Below are positions 17,440-26,133 of a stretch of DNA of 32,086 nucleotides, one piece after another. The DNA is from Caulochytrium protostelioides (taxonomy: Eukaryota; Chytridiomycota; Caulochytriomycetes; Caulochytriales; Caulochytriaceae). Under the pieces are notes generated by a model. That model was not told the origin of the DNA. It did no database searches and saw nothing but the letters and a program-made list of their open reading frames with translations. Both the position numbers and the translations under genes were made by a program. The stretch spans positions 1 to 32,086 of the forward strand of contig ML014312.1 in assembly GCA_003615045.1 (NCBI GenBank), given 5' to 3'. Position 1 is the stretch's first letter; the number at the start of each line of letters is the position of its first letter.

Positions 17440-18657
17440 ATGCATACGGACCCCACGCGCCCGCCTTCTCCGCTCGCCGTCGGCTCCATGATGACGCCGG
17501 CGTCGGGGGGCGCGACCCCCGCCGCGGCTTACAAGGCCGCCCTGCCCAAACCCCCGACGCCGCTGGCCGCCGTCTCCGCGGCGGGCGGGGCCCCGGCGTC
17601 GCCGCTCGCCACGCCGCTGGCCGCCCACGTGCCGCCGCACCTCCTCGCCCTGCACCCGCCGGCCTATGCGCCCGCCGCCGTCGCCGCCGATGGCAGCAGC
17701 ACCAGCACCAGCACCAGTAGTGCTGCCCATCTGGCGACGCCGACCCCGAGCAACGACGCCGACCCAGAAAGCAGCCGGCACGGCGGCGTGCCCGCCGCGC
17801 CGCCCGCCGCGGAGCCCGGCTCGGACGGGGCGGCGGCGTCGACATCGACCCCAACAACGACGCGCGACTTGCCGACGCCGTCGTCGGACACGGCCTCGAG
17901 CTGCGTGGCGATGGACCTGCGGACGGACGACGGGCTGCGCGGGCCGCACGCCATGGCGACGCCGTCCGGGACGCCGTCGGCGACGCCTTCCGCCGCTGCC
18001 GCCGCTGCCACCGCCGCCAGTGCCGCCAGCGCCGCCAACGCCACGCCCGCGATGCCGTTGGTCCGCCCGCCATCGTACTTCCGCGCGGGCCAGCGGCTCG
18101 GCGACACGCGCTGCTCGCACCTGTACCCGGGCTCGCGGTTCGAGGGCGAGCAGAAGTCGGGCCACAACTGCTATGACGTGACGGTCGAGATCCAGCACGT
18201 CGACCTCGCCGCCAGCGCGCTCTGCGGATACCTCCACATCAAGGGCCTGACGGACGACTGGCCGCTGCTGTGCACGTTCTTCGAGGCCGAGATCATCGGC
18301 CCCGACCACGCGTTCCTGACGCGCAAGTGGGAGGCGGACGCGCGCATCGACCGCCAGCACTGGACGCGGTTCACGGCGTTCAAGCCGTTCGCGCCCCTCT
18401 TCAACCAGGACGGCTTTGCCTACGACTACGCCAACAACGACCACATCTTCATGCGCTGGAAGGAGCAGTTCCTCGTGCCCGACCACTCGATCACGTCCAT
18501 CTCCGGCGCCAGCTTCGCTGGGTTCTACTACATCGCCTTCCAGAAGAGCACCGGCACCATCCACGGCCTCTACTTCCACCACAACTCGGAGTGGTACCAG
18601 CAGCTCTCGCTCGTCCACGTGCCCGATCGGCAGTTCGGCTCCTACGAGTTCCGATAA
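17440..18657 (+). CDS. GID4: GID/CTLH E3 ligase substrate receptor Gid4 (Vid24 family)
   Basis: Gid4 is the interchangeable receptor of the GID/CTLH ubiquitin ligase. It binds N-terminal proline degrons, for example on gluconeogenic enzymes in yeast. It is 405 aa; human GID4 has 300. Residues 1 to about 205 are Pro/Ala/Ser/Thr-rich and not conserved. The beta-barrel domain spans about 228-405: [83 protein letters not shown] and the C-terminus [14 protein letters not shown] all follow human GID4 closely. The ATG at 17440 is the first in frame; start-site homology is not available. In yeast GID4 is induced on return to glucose. No such control can be read here, though the upstream region is unusually long. 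Confidence 0.95.
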   Translation: MHTDPTRPPSPLAVGSMMTPASGGATPAAAYKAALPKPPTPLAAVSAAGGAPASPLATPLAAHVPPHLLALHPPAYAPAAVAADGSSTSTSTSSAAHLATPTPSNDADPESSRHGGVPAAPPAAEPGSDGAAASTSTPTTTRDLPTPSSDTASSCVAMDLRTDDGLRGPHAMATPSGTPSATPSAAAAAATAASAASAANATPAMPLVRPPSYFRAGQRLGDTRCSHLYPGSRFEGEQKSGHNCYDVTVEIQHVDLAASALCGYLHIKGLTDDWPLLCTFFEAEIIGPDHAFLTRKWEADARIDRQHWTRFTAFKPFAPLFNQDGFAYDYANNDHIFMRWKEQFLVPDHSITSISGASFAGFYYIAFQKSTGTIHGLYFHHNSEWYQQLSLVHVPDRQFGSYEFR

Positions 18658-19027
18658 GCAGGTCCCACCCGCGGATGGCTCGCCCGTCCATCGACGCCAT
18701 CCCCTCGATCGGCCCGGCCATCCAGTGACGCCGGGGCGGCGGCGTGCGCTCGCATCCTCATGGCCGCCGCCGCCATCACCGGAATGGCCCCGTCCTCTTT
18801 CTCCCTATGCTTGCTCTCCCCCTCCTTTCTTGAATGTTCTCGCGTTTATGACGTTTTGCGTTGCTCGGCTTTGGCCACTCCTCATACCTCCTTTTTTTTC
18901 TTTCTTTGTTTTGCTTTTCTTTGACAATACACGATTCTTGGTTTTCCCCTTGTCGACGACGTGCAGCGATGCCAGCACCCGGCACGACAACGAACGCGCG
19001 CGATGGCGCACGCGATGGCGACGGTCG
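18658..19027. other. Convergent 3' region of GID4 and the inositol 5-phosphatase
   Basis: 370 bp between two stops. It has no gene but contains a marked T-rich tract (about 18888-18925, runs of T broken by single C and G), a likely 3'-end and termination region for GID4. Read on the other strand it is A-rich. Confidence 0.6.
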
Positions 19028-22000
19028 TCAGCAGGACGCGCCGGTCGGAGGCGGCGGCGTAGGCGCAGGATGCGCGGCCGCGGTCAGGCCGGCGGCCGGC
19101 GACTCGGTCGCGGACTCGAGCCACGCCCGCGCCGAGCGGAGATGGTCGCGGTGCCGCGTCAGCGCCTCGCTCGCGAGGGCCTCGCGCTCGGCGGCGGTCG
19201 CCGTGCTCGCCGTGCCCGCCGCCGCCAGGGACGCCGCCGCGTCAGGGCCCATGCGCGCCAGCGCCTGCGCGAGCCACGCAACGCGGCACCGCCGCGCAAT
19301 GCGCGTCTGGTACGCCGCAATCCAGTCCTCGCAGCGGCGGCGCTCGGCGTTCGCGGCCGCCGCGTCGACCACCTTGACGGTGCACGTGAACCCGGCGCCC
19401 ACGGGCCGGTGGTCCGACATCGTGCTCTCGAAGCGGCGGTAGAACAGCTGCTGCATGCGCGCGACGGCCTGCGCGCCGCCGCCGTCCGCGGGCGCCGCCG
19501 TCGCCGCCACCTGCGCGCCCTCGGCCACGCTCGTGGCGGGCTGCGCAGCGGGCGCCAGCACGCCGCCCCCGGACGGCGACACGGCGGAGTCGCCGAACGC
19601 GTGCGACGGCGTCGTGGTCGTCGACGATGACGACGCGGCCGCCGCCGCCGCTGCGGCAGCCGCCGCCGCCGCATCGGAACGATGCGCCGAGGGCGCATGG
19701 CAGCGCCACAGGACGCGGTCGCACCAGGCCGGGATGCGGTGCTTGTCGGAGGTGTCGTAGGTGTTGGACCCGCGGTCGTACTTGAAGGTGGGCGCAAAGG
19801 CGATCGGGCCCTCGCGCCAGCCGCGGCTCTCGCTCAGCAGGAACCACGGGTTCTCGCGCTGCTGCTGGAGCTGGTCGTGCGCGAGCAGCGGGCCGTACTG
19901 CCCCATGGCGACCGCGCGGCGCACGGCGCCGTTCTCGCCGTCGACGCGGTAGTTCATGTCGCCCGACCACACGACGTACTCGTGGTCCAGGATGCGGGAG
20001 CCGTCGGCGCCGTGCGCAAAGATGAGTCCGCCGCCGGCGCTGCTGCTGCCGACGCCGTCGTACGGCAGCGGGTCGCCCGCAGCGTCGCTGGGCAGCGCAT
20101 CATCGGCTGAAAGCTCGCTGGTGAGCAGCCCGTCGTGCGCCTCGGCGGTCGCGGCATGGGGGCGGCCATGGGCGCCGGGCCGGGCAAGCTCAGCTTCCTT
20201 AAAGATGGTGATGATGTCGTTGTTGCGCGCCGAGACTTGGGCCTGGTGCGCGGCGAGGTGGCAGTTGACGAAGCAGAACGAGGTATCGTCGATGAGAACG
20301 CGCATCACGACGGCGCCCTTGTTGCCGTGGTAGCCGCCCATGCCCGTCTTGACGAGGCACGAGTGGACGTTGCGGACGCGCGGCAGCGTCGCGGGGCTGA
20401 CGGCGAGGAAGGAACAGAGCCCGACCATGGCGTGGGTGCAGATCATCTCCCACCCGGGCCCGTGGACGGCCTCGATCGCGTTCGCGATCGCCACCTGCCA
20501 CAGCAGCTTCTGACGCTGGTCCGGCGCGGCGACCGTGTTCGCCAGCTTGCGTGAGCTGCCCATCAGCAGCTGCCGCGCGGTCAAGCTCTTTGACTCGAGA
20601 TTGACGAGCTCCTGCATCCCGACAACAATCATGTCTGGCCGCTCGAGGGCGCCCAGCCACTGCTCGAGGAAGCCGAGCCCGGCTTCCGTCGGCTTGCGAC
20701 TGTCCACGTTCCACGACGCGACATAGAACCGCAGGGGCCGCTCCTGCGCGCAGAAGCTGACACGGCTCGCCATCAGCTGGCTCATCAGACTGACGCCCAG
20801 GAACCCGTCCAGGATCTGGAACCGCCCCGTGGTGCTCGACGCGCTCGGCGAGTGCTCTGCCATCGCGACAAGGAACAGCCGCGGTCGGCTGTGGTTCGCC
20901 GACGAGCCCGCGCCGCCCAGACTCGCCGTCGTCCCGCCGCCCGACAGCACCAGCTTGTCCGTGAAGGCCAAGTCCGTCACGGCGAGGTTGTGGAACGCAT
21001 AGAACTCCGACCGCAGGTTCCAGTCGGCCTTCAGCCGCGTCGGGGCCGCCGCGGCCGCCGCGACCGCTGTCGCTGTCGCTACCGATGTCCCCGCCGCCGA
21101 GCTGCCCGTCAGCCCGTCGCCACCACCGATCGGGAGCTCACCGAGCGTCGCCGGCACGCTCCCCGGCGCCGGTCGCCCCGTGACGGCCGTGGATGCCGAC
21201 GCGGCAGCGGCCGTCGACGCCGCGGTCGCCGACCCCGAGGCCGATGACGACCCCGATGCCGTCGTCGTCGCCGCTGCCGCGGGGTCTGGATAGTGTGCGC
21301 CGACTTCGTAGACCGAGATCTTGCCGGTCGAGTAGGCGACCCAGAGGTTGTCGAGGATGATCTGAACGCTCGTGATGCGGTAGCGCGGGAGATTGACGGT
21401 GTAGAGGCGGGTGACGGTGTCGGCGTTGTAAACGACGACGACGCCGTCCTCGTGACCCGAGAACACGAGCGAGCGGTAAGGCGACGTGCAGAGGCTCGTC
21501 ACGGCCATCGTGAAGAGGCCGCACGGCACCGTCGTTGTATACGCGGATGCCGACGCCGACGCCGCCGACGCCGAAGCCGCCGACGGGCCCGTTGTCGCGG
21601 ACGCCAGCGGCAGCCCGGTCGGGGTCATCGCCGATGCCGATGCGGCCGGCATCGACGCTGTCGACGGCGTCGACGCGGCCGCGGCGGTCATGCTCGGATG
21701 CATGGGGTGGTAGACTTCGAGCGCGGTGCGCATCGTGCCGCCGGCGGTCCACACGTTGTCGCGGGCGACGACGGCGGCGCGGATGTTGGGCTGCACGCGG
21801 AAGCTGAGGGGCTGGCCGCTGAGGTCGCCGTTGATCCAGCGGCGGATGCCGCCGGCGTCGTCGATGGTCCAGAGGTCGTCGTGGTGGCGCAGCATCTGGC
21901 AGACGGCGCCGGCATGGACGGTGCGGCGGTTGAGGATGGCGCCGGCCTCGCAGTCAATGAGCAGGATCTCGCCGCGCTCCATGCCGACCCAGAGGTAGCG

Positions 22001-24244
22001 CCCCTCGTCCTCGGGCACGCGCTGCGGCACGAACTGGAGCGACGCGATGCGCGAGTCATTCGCTTGGCCGTGGCTCAGCGGGATCTGTGCCGTCATGCCG
22101 CCCGTTGGCAGCGCGTAGCAGCGCAGCTGGTGCAGCGACCCCACCACGAGGCGGTACCCGGACAGCGCCATATAGCGCGCGGCGCCCTTGTGGACGATCT
22201 CGGTCGTCGCGAGCCCGTGGGCCACCGGCACCTCGCGCACGATATCGTTCATCTGCGGGACGACCCACTCGCGCTCGACCTGCTGCCGCGTGCGGTCCGA
22301 CATGACGCGCTGCACGGCGTACGACGCCGGGTGGCTCAGCGGCGCCGCGGGCCGGCCGCCGTGGCCGCCCACGGGGCCGGTGCCCGAGCTCGGCGCGGCC
22401 GTCGGGAGCGGCGCGCCGCCGGTACCCGCGGCGTCGTGGCCCTGCGCGGCCATCCCGGGATGGGACGGCGGCGCCGTCGGCGAGACGGCGAGGCCCGCGG
22501 CCGCGGCGTGGCCGGCGCCCGCGGCGGACGGCCGCGTGGGCACGCGGCTGGGGAGGGGCGGGGGCCCGCCGCCGCCGGGCGAGCTGGCCGCGGCCGCGGC
22601 GGCCGGGCGCGGCATCGGCACAGGCTGCGTGGGCGACCGCGGGCGCGGCGGGAGCTTCGGCCGCGGGGGTAGCGCGACGGGCGGCGGCGGATGCGACGGA
22701 TGTGGCGCAGCGGCGGCGTGGGGAGCGCCCCGCCGGTCGGTGGCGGCGGGCATCATGAGCGCCGTGACGCGGTGGAACGCGTCCGCGTCGGCGGACGCTT
22801 CGCTCGCCTGGCCGTGGCCATGGTGGTGAGGCGGCCGGTGCGCCGGGGGGTGCGCGTGGCCGGGGAGCGACGGGGGGTGGGGGCGGTGGTCGGCGCTGGC
22901 GCCCGCGCCGGCGCCCGCGTCGCCGCCCGCGTCGCCGCCCGCGGCGGCGTCGGCCTGGGCGTACGCATTGGCGTCGCTGAACGGATCGTCGCTGAACGGA
23001 TTCGCGTCGGCCGACGGCACCGGCGCCGCCACGGCCAGCGGCCCGACCATCAGCGGCGCCGGCGGCTGGGGGCGCGTCGGCACGCCGGCCGGTCGTCGGG
23101 CGAGGCTCGGGGCCGCCGACACGAAGGGCGGCGGCGTCGCCGAGTGGGACACGGGCGCCACGCGACTCGGGACGGCCGGCGCGGCGTCGATGAGCTGGAG
23201 CGCCGTCTCGTAGAACAGCGCGGCGCCGGTGGCGCGGGTGGGCGGTGCCGGCGGCGGCGGGCGCGGCGGCGACCGCGGCTCGGCCACGCCGGGCGACCCG
23301 CGGCGCGCGGCGGCGGCGGGTCGGAGGGCCGCGCGCGGACTGGAGACCGGCGAGCCGGCGAACGGGTCGGGCGGCAGCGTGCTGGCCGGCAGGAGCGGCG
23401 AGACCTCGAAGGTCTGCCAGTCGGGCTGGGGGCCGTCGTCGTCGGCGCCATGCGACGGCGCGGGCTCGACGATGGCCGGGCCGCGTGGCGCGTGGTACGA
23501 CGACGCCGCGGACGACGGCGCCGACGACGACGACGGCACCGGCACCGGCACCGGATGCGTCGTGTCCTTGGCGAACACGGCCCAGCCGGGCGCCAGATGC
23601 GCCGTGTGGCTGGGGCTCGGGTCCGGCGAGCGGCCCGCCAGGTGCGGCGACGGGTGGGCGCTGCTGTGCCAGCTGCTCGGGCCGCTGTCGGCGTCGTGCG
23701 CCGAAGGCGCCGCGGCGCGCAAGGAGTGGATGGATCCGGCGGCGCTCACGGCGGCGCTCACGCTCGTGCTGCCGCTGGCGCTCGTGCCGCTGACGCCGCC
23801 GACGCCGCCCGCCTCGGCGGCCGCCGCGTGGTCAAACACCGACGCGAGCGTGCGCACATGCGTCGTCGGGCTGATCGAGCTGGGGCGGCTCTGGCTGGGC
23901 CCGCGGGCTGACGCCGACGCCGACGTGGACGGCGGCGCCGGCGCGGCGGAGGCGGCGCCGGGCACGGCGAGGCCGCCGTGGCCGTGGCCGTGGCCGTGGC
24001 CGTGGCCGTGGCCGTGGCTGAGCGACGGCCGGCCGGGCCGCGTCGGGATCGGGACGCCGGCGTGCGACGCGGGCTCGAGTCCCAGGGCGCTCGGCGGCGG
24101 TGCCGGCGGCGACGCGCCGGCCGCGGCGGCAGCGGCGGCGACTTCGTGGGCGAGCGAGGACACGGACGGCGCGGCCGACGGCGCGGCGGCGTGCGGATAC
24201 GGCGCGCCGCCGCGTGCCGCGGGTCGCGGCGCGCCCTCGGGCAT
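19028..24244 (-). CDS. WD40-type inositol polyphosphate 5-phosphatase
   Basis: A 1738-aa phosphoinositide 5-phosphatase with an N-terminal beta-propeller, the architecture of plant FRA3/5PTase12-14 and some fungal proteins. It would remove the 5-phosphate from inositol phosphates or PtdIns(4,5)P2. Residues 1 to about 655 are disordered and rich in Pro/Ala/Ser, with an HG run, DPF (293-295), NPF (415-417) and many PxxP stretches. About 655-1170 resembles a WD40 propeller (VVGSLHQLRCY, LWVGMERGEILLID, VFSGHEDGVVVVY) with low-complexity insertions. The catalytic domain, about 1172-1625, contains SWNVD (W1178, N1179), WSGDMNYR (1426-1433), PAWCDR (1505-1510) and SDHRP (1610-1614), so all active-site motifs are present. 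An insertion of about 90 residues separates the last two motifs. The ATG at 24244 is the longest option; the true start is uncertain. It is divergent from cyclin C. Confidence 0.88.
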   Translation of the reverse strand: MPEGAPRPAARGGAPYPHAAAPSAAPSVSSLAHEVAAAAAAAGASPPAPPPSALGLEPASHAGVPIPTRPGRPSLSHGHGHGHGHGHGHGGLAVPGAASAAPAPPSTSASASARGPSQSRPSSISPTTHVRTLASVFDHAAAAEAGGVGGVSGTSASGSTSVSAAVSAAGSIHSLRAAAPSAHDADSGPSSWHSSAHPSPHLAGRSPDPSPSHTAHLAPGWAVFAKDTTHPVPVPVPSSSSAPSSAASSYHAPRGPAIVEPAPSHGADDDGPQPDWQTFEVSPLLPASTLPPDPFAGSPVSSPRAALRPAAAARRGSPGVAEPRSPPRPPPPAPPTRATGAALFYETALQLIDAAPAVPSRVAPVSHSATPPPFVSAAPSLARRPAGVPTRPQPPAPLMVGPLAVAAPVPSADANPFSDDPFSDANAYAQADAAAGGDAGGDAGAGAGASADHRPHPPSLPGHAHPPAHRPPHHHGHGQASEASADADAFHRVTALMMPAATDRRGAPHAAAAPHPSHPPPPVALPPRPKLPPRPRSPTQPVPMPRPAAAAAASSPGGGGPPPLPSRVPTRPSAAGAGHAAAAGLAVSPTAPPSHPGMAAQGHDAAGTGGAPLPTAAPSSGTGPVGGHGGRPAAPLSHPASYAVQRVMSDRTRQQVEREWVVPQMNDIVREVPVAHGLATTEIVHKGAARYMALSGYRLVVGSLHQLRCYALPTGGMTAQIPLSHGQANDSRIASLQFVPQRVPEDEGRYLWVGMERGEILLIDCEAGAILNRRTVHAGAVCQMLRHHDDLWTIDDAGGIRRWINGDLSGQPLSFRVQPNIRAAVVARDNVWTAGGTMRTALEVYHPMHPSMTAAAASTPSTASMPAASASAMTPTGLPLASATTGPSAASASAASASASAYTTTVPCGLFTMAVTSLCTSPYRSLVFSGHEDGVVVVYNADTVTRLYTVNLPRYRITSVQIILDNLWVAYSTGKISVYEVGAHYPDPAAAATTTASGSSSASGSATAASTAAAASASTAVTGRPAPGSVPATLGELPIGGGDGLTGSSAAGTSVATATAVAAAAAAPTRLKADWNLRSEFYAFHNLAVTDLAFTDKLVLSGGGTTASLGGAGSSANHSRPRLFLVAMAEHSPSASSTTGRFQILDGFLGVSLMSQLMASRVSFCAQERPLRFYVASWNVDSRKPTEAGLGFLEQWLGALERPDMIVVGMQELVNLESKSLTARQLLMGSSRKLANTVAAPDQRQKLLWQVAIANAIEAVHGPGWEMICTHAMVGLCSFLAVSPATLPRVRNVHSCLVKTGMGGYHGNKGAVVMRVLIDDTSFCFVNCHLAAHQAQVSARNNDIITIFKEAELARPGAHGRPHAATAEAHDGLLTSELSADDALPSDAAGDPLPYDGVGSSSAGGGLIFAHGADGSRILDHEYVVWSGDMNYRVDGENGAVRRAVAMGQYGPLLAHDQLQQQRENPWFLLSESRGWREGPIAFAPTFKYDRGSNTYDTSDKHRIPAWCDRVLWRCHAPSAHRSDAAAAAAAAAAAAASSSSTTTTPSHAFGDSAVSPSGGGVLAPAAQPATSVAEGAQVAATAAPADGGGAQAVARMQQLFYRRFESTMSDHRPVGAGFTCTVKVVDAAAANAERRRCEDWIAAYQTRIARRCRVAWLAQALARMGPDAAASLAAAGTASTATAAEREALASEALTRHRDHLRSARAWLESATESPAAGLTAAAHPAPTPPPPTGASC
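23975..24018. repeat. Hexanucleotide repeat coding for a His-Gly run
   Basis: About seven GCCGTG units, in frame on the minus strand within the 5-phosphatase N-terminal region, give alternating Gly and His (residues about 76-90). Confidence 0.9.
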
Positions 24245-24563
24245 AGCGCCGCGGGCGTCGCGCTCTCTCGCCGCACGCCGTCGGCACGCGGCACGCGGCG
24301 GACGGCGTCAGAGCGCCCGGCGCGGCAGTCGGCGTTACAGCGCGCGGCACGACACGGGACCGCGGCGCGGCATTCGAGGGCGCGGGCGACGCGGCGGCGG
24401 GACGCGACGGCGGGAGGCCGCCGGAGCCGCCGGCCCGGAGGGGCGGGACCGCGGGATCGGCGGCGGCGGGACGAGCGACGGCGGCGGCGGCGGCGGCAGC
24501 GCGTCGGGTGTCGGTCACGGAGCGGTGGCGACGGTCGGTGTCGCTGTCGTGGTCGTGGTCGGT

Positions 24564-24564
<1 letters not shown>

Positions 24565-24651
<87 letters not shown>
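24565..24651. repeat. Hexanucleotide repeat (TCGTGG), 14.5 copies
   Basis: A perfect run of 87 bp, with three imperfect units just upstream from 24546. It lies about 320 bp upstream of the 5-phosphatase start codon. Confidence 0.95.
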
Positions 24652-24816
24652 ACGTCAACGTCGTTCCTCGTGGACGCAGCGGGATGACGGCGATTCGTGC
24701 TGTCGTGTGGGCAAGCGGTGCGCGCCGGGGCGGCGGTGACCAAGCGGCCTGGATCAGGAGGGTGATGCGGACGGCGGGCGGAACGATGCGCGACGTCTGA
24801 ATGAGGTCGGGTCTAG

Positions 24817-24874
24817 AGCGGAACAGCGGAACAGCGGAACAGCGGAACAGCGGAAAGCGGAAAGCGGAAAGCGG
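24817..24874. repeat. AGCGGAAC octamer repeat passing into AGCGGAA heptamers
   Basis: Four AGCGGAAC units from 24817 are followed by three AGCGGAA units and a partial one. The period changes from 8 to 7 by loss of one C. Confidence 0.92.
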
Positions 24875-25280
24875 CACCGATCGCGCGGCGCGGGCAAGCG
24901 AGCTGGAGAGCGCGCAAGCGGTAGCAGCAGCAGCAGTCGGGCACGGGTGATGAGCGCGCGGATCGCCAGACGCAACGATCAAGACGGCGCCGTCGGGAGC
25001 CGCCACATGGACTAGACGACCGCGACCGCGACGCCACGAGCGGCAGCGGCAGCGGCAGCGGCAGCGACGGCGACCGCGACCGCGACCGCGACCGCGACGG
25101 CACGCGCCGCGCACGGCCGGCCGTGGCCGTGTCCTCGCCGCCGCCCGCGCCGCCGCCACGTGCGGCCGCCGTGATCTTCGCCGCGGTCGCGGCGGCCGTG
25201 ACGGCGGCGGCGGCGGCGGCGGCCGGTGGCGGCGCCGGGAGTCCGACGCGCCGCTGTTTGGGCGCGCCCGCGCCCGCCCC

Positions 25281-25331
25281 GGCGCCCGCGCCACGGCGCC
25301 CGCGCCACGGCGCCCGCGCCACGGCGCCCGC
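25281..25331. repeat. 14-bp tandem repeat, unit GGCGCCCGCGCCAC
   Basis: Units at 25281, 25295 and 25309, then a partial one at 25323, all exact. The unit begins with a GGCGCC palindrome. Confidence 0.92.
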
Positions 25332-25834
25332 CCGCCGTGATCAGCACCCGAGCGGCGCTCCGCACGCCGGCGTCATTGCGGGAACGTCGGGAACGCCGCC
25401 GCGGCGCAGGCGCCGTGCCGCCAGCTCCTCGCGCGTCCCGAGGCGCTTGTCGTGGATGGATGTGGCCTGGACGCGCCATACCGGTGCCTCGTCGGGCGAT
25501 CGCGGCCACGCCGCGGTTCCCGCCGGCGCACCGGACATCGTCGCACCCTGCGCGGGCCGCGTCCGTGCGTCGGCCCGGCGTCTGGAGCCATCCCGGTATC
25601 CTGCGGGCGCCGTGCATCGCGCTGGACGGCCGTCGTGCGCGGGTGCGCTGGCGTGCGCGAGGACCCTGCTACCAAGCGTCGCCCGCGTGCCTGATGACGC
25701 TCGGCCACGACGGACTCCCGTCGGCCGGCGGCGCGCCTGGCGGCGGCCCTGCCACCGCCCGAAGGGGCACGACGCCGCGCTTGCGCCACGGGTGGGATGT
25801 GGCGCGGCGACGCGTCGGCCCGATCGGAGTCCCG

Positions 25835-25879
<45 letters not shown>

Positions 25880-26059
25880 GTGCTGCTGCGCGCGCTGAAG
25901 CCTGCGATCCCCGGCGCCACAGCCGCTCTCGTGGCCACGTGGGAGCGGCCGCGCCGGACGGCGGGACGGTCCGCCGCCGCCGCGGCCAGCGACGCGGCCA
26001 GCGACGCTGACGCTGTGCATCCCGGCGCCTCGGCCGGCGATCCCTCCTGCGCCGCGCCG

Positions 26060-26115
26060 CCCAGCCCAGCCCAGCCCAGCCCAGCCCAGCCCAGCTCCGC
26101 TCCGCTCCGCTCCGC
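26060..26115. repeat. Pentanucleotide repeats in the cyclin C leader
   Basis: About seven CCAGC-type units (26060-26094) followed by about four TCCGC units, ending 18 bp before the cyclin C start codon. They are probably transcribed as 5' leader. Confidence 0.88.
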
Positions 26116-26133
26116 GCCTCGGCGCCTCCCGCC

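Larger units (their letters stand above)
24245..26133. other. Divergent intergenic region between the 5-phosphatase and cyclin C
   Basis: 1.9 kb with no recognisable gene and a dense series of repeats: TCGTGG hexamers (24565-24651), AGCGGAAC octamers (24817-24874), GGCAGC then GACCGC units (about 25040-25100), a 14-bp repeat (25281-25331), (GGC)n (about 25842-25879) and pentamers in the cyclin C leader (26060-26115). Long open frames here, including ones predicting His-Asp or Val runs, come from the repeats. Confidence 0.7.

Noticed and set aside
15364-17491. Several frames of 100-358 codons between ATP7 and GID4
   Set aside because: Overlapping frames on both strands with repeat-driven, low-complexity composition and no recognisable domain.
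23832-25294. Frames predicting His-Asp, Val or Thr runs upstream of the 5-phosphatase
   Set aside because: They are created by the TCGTGG hexamer repeat, which is open in several frames on both strands.
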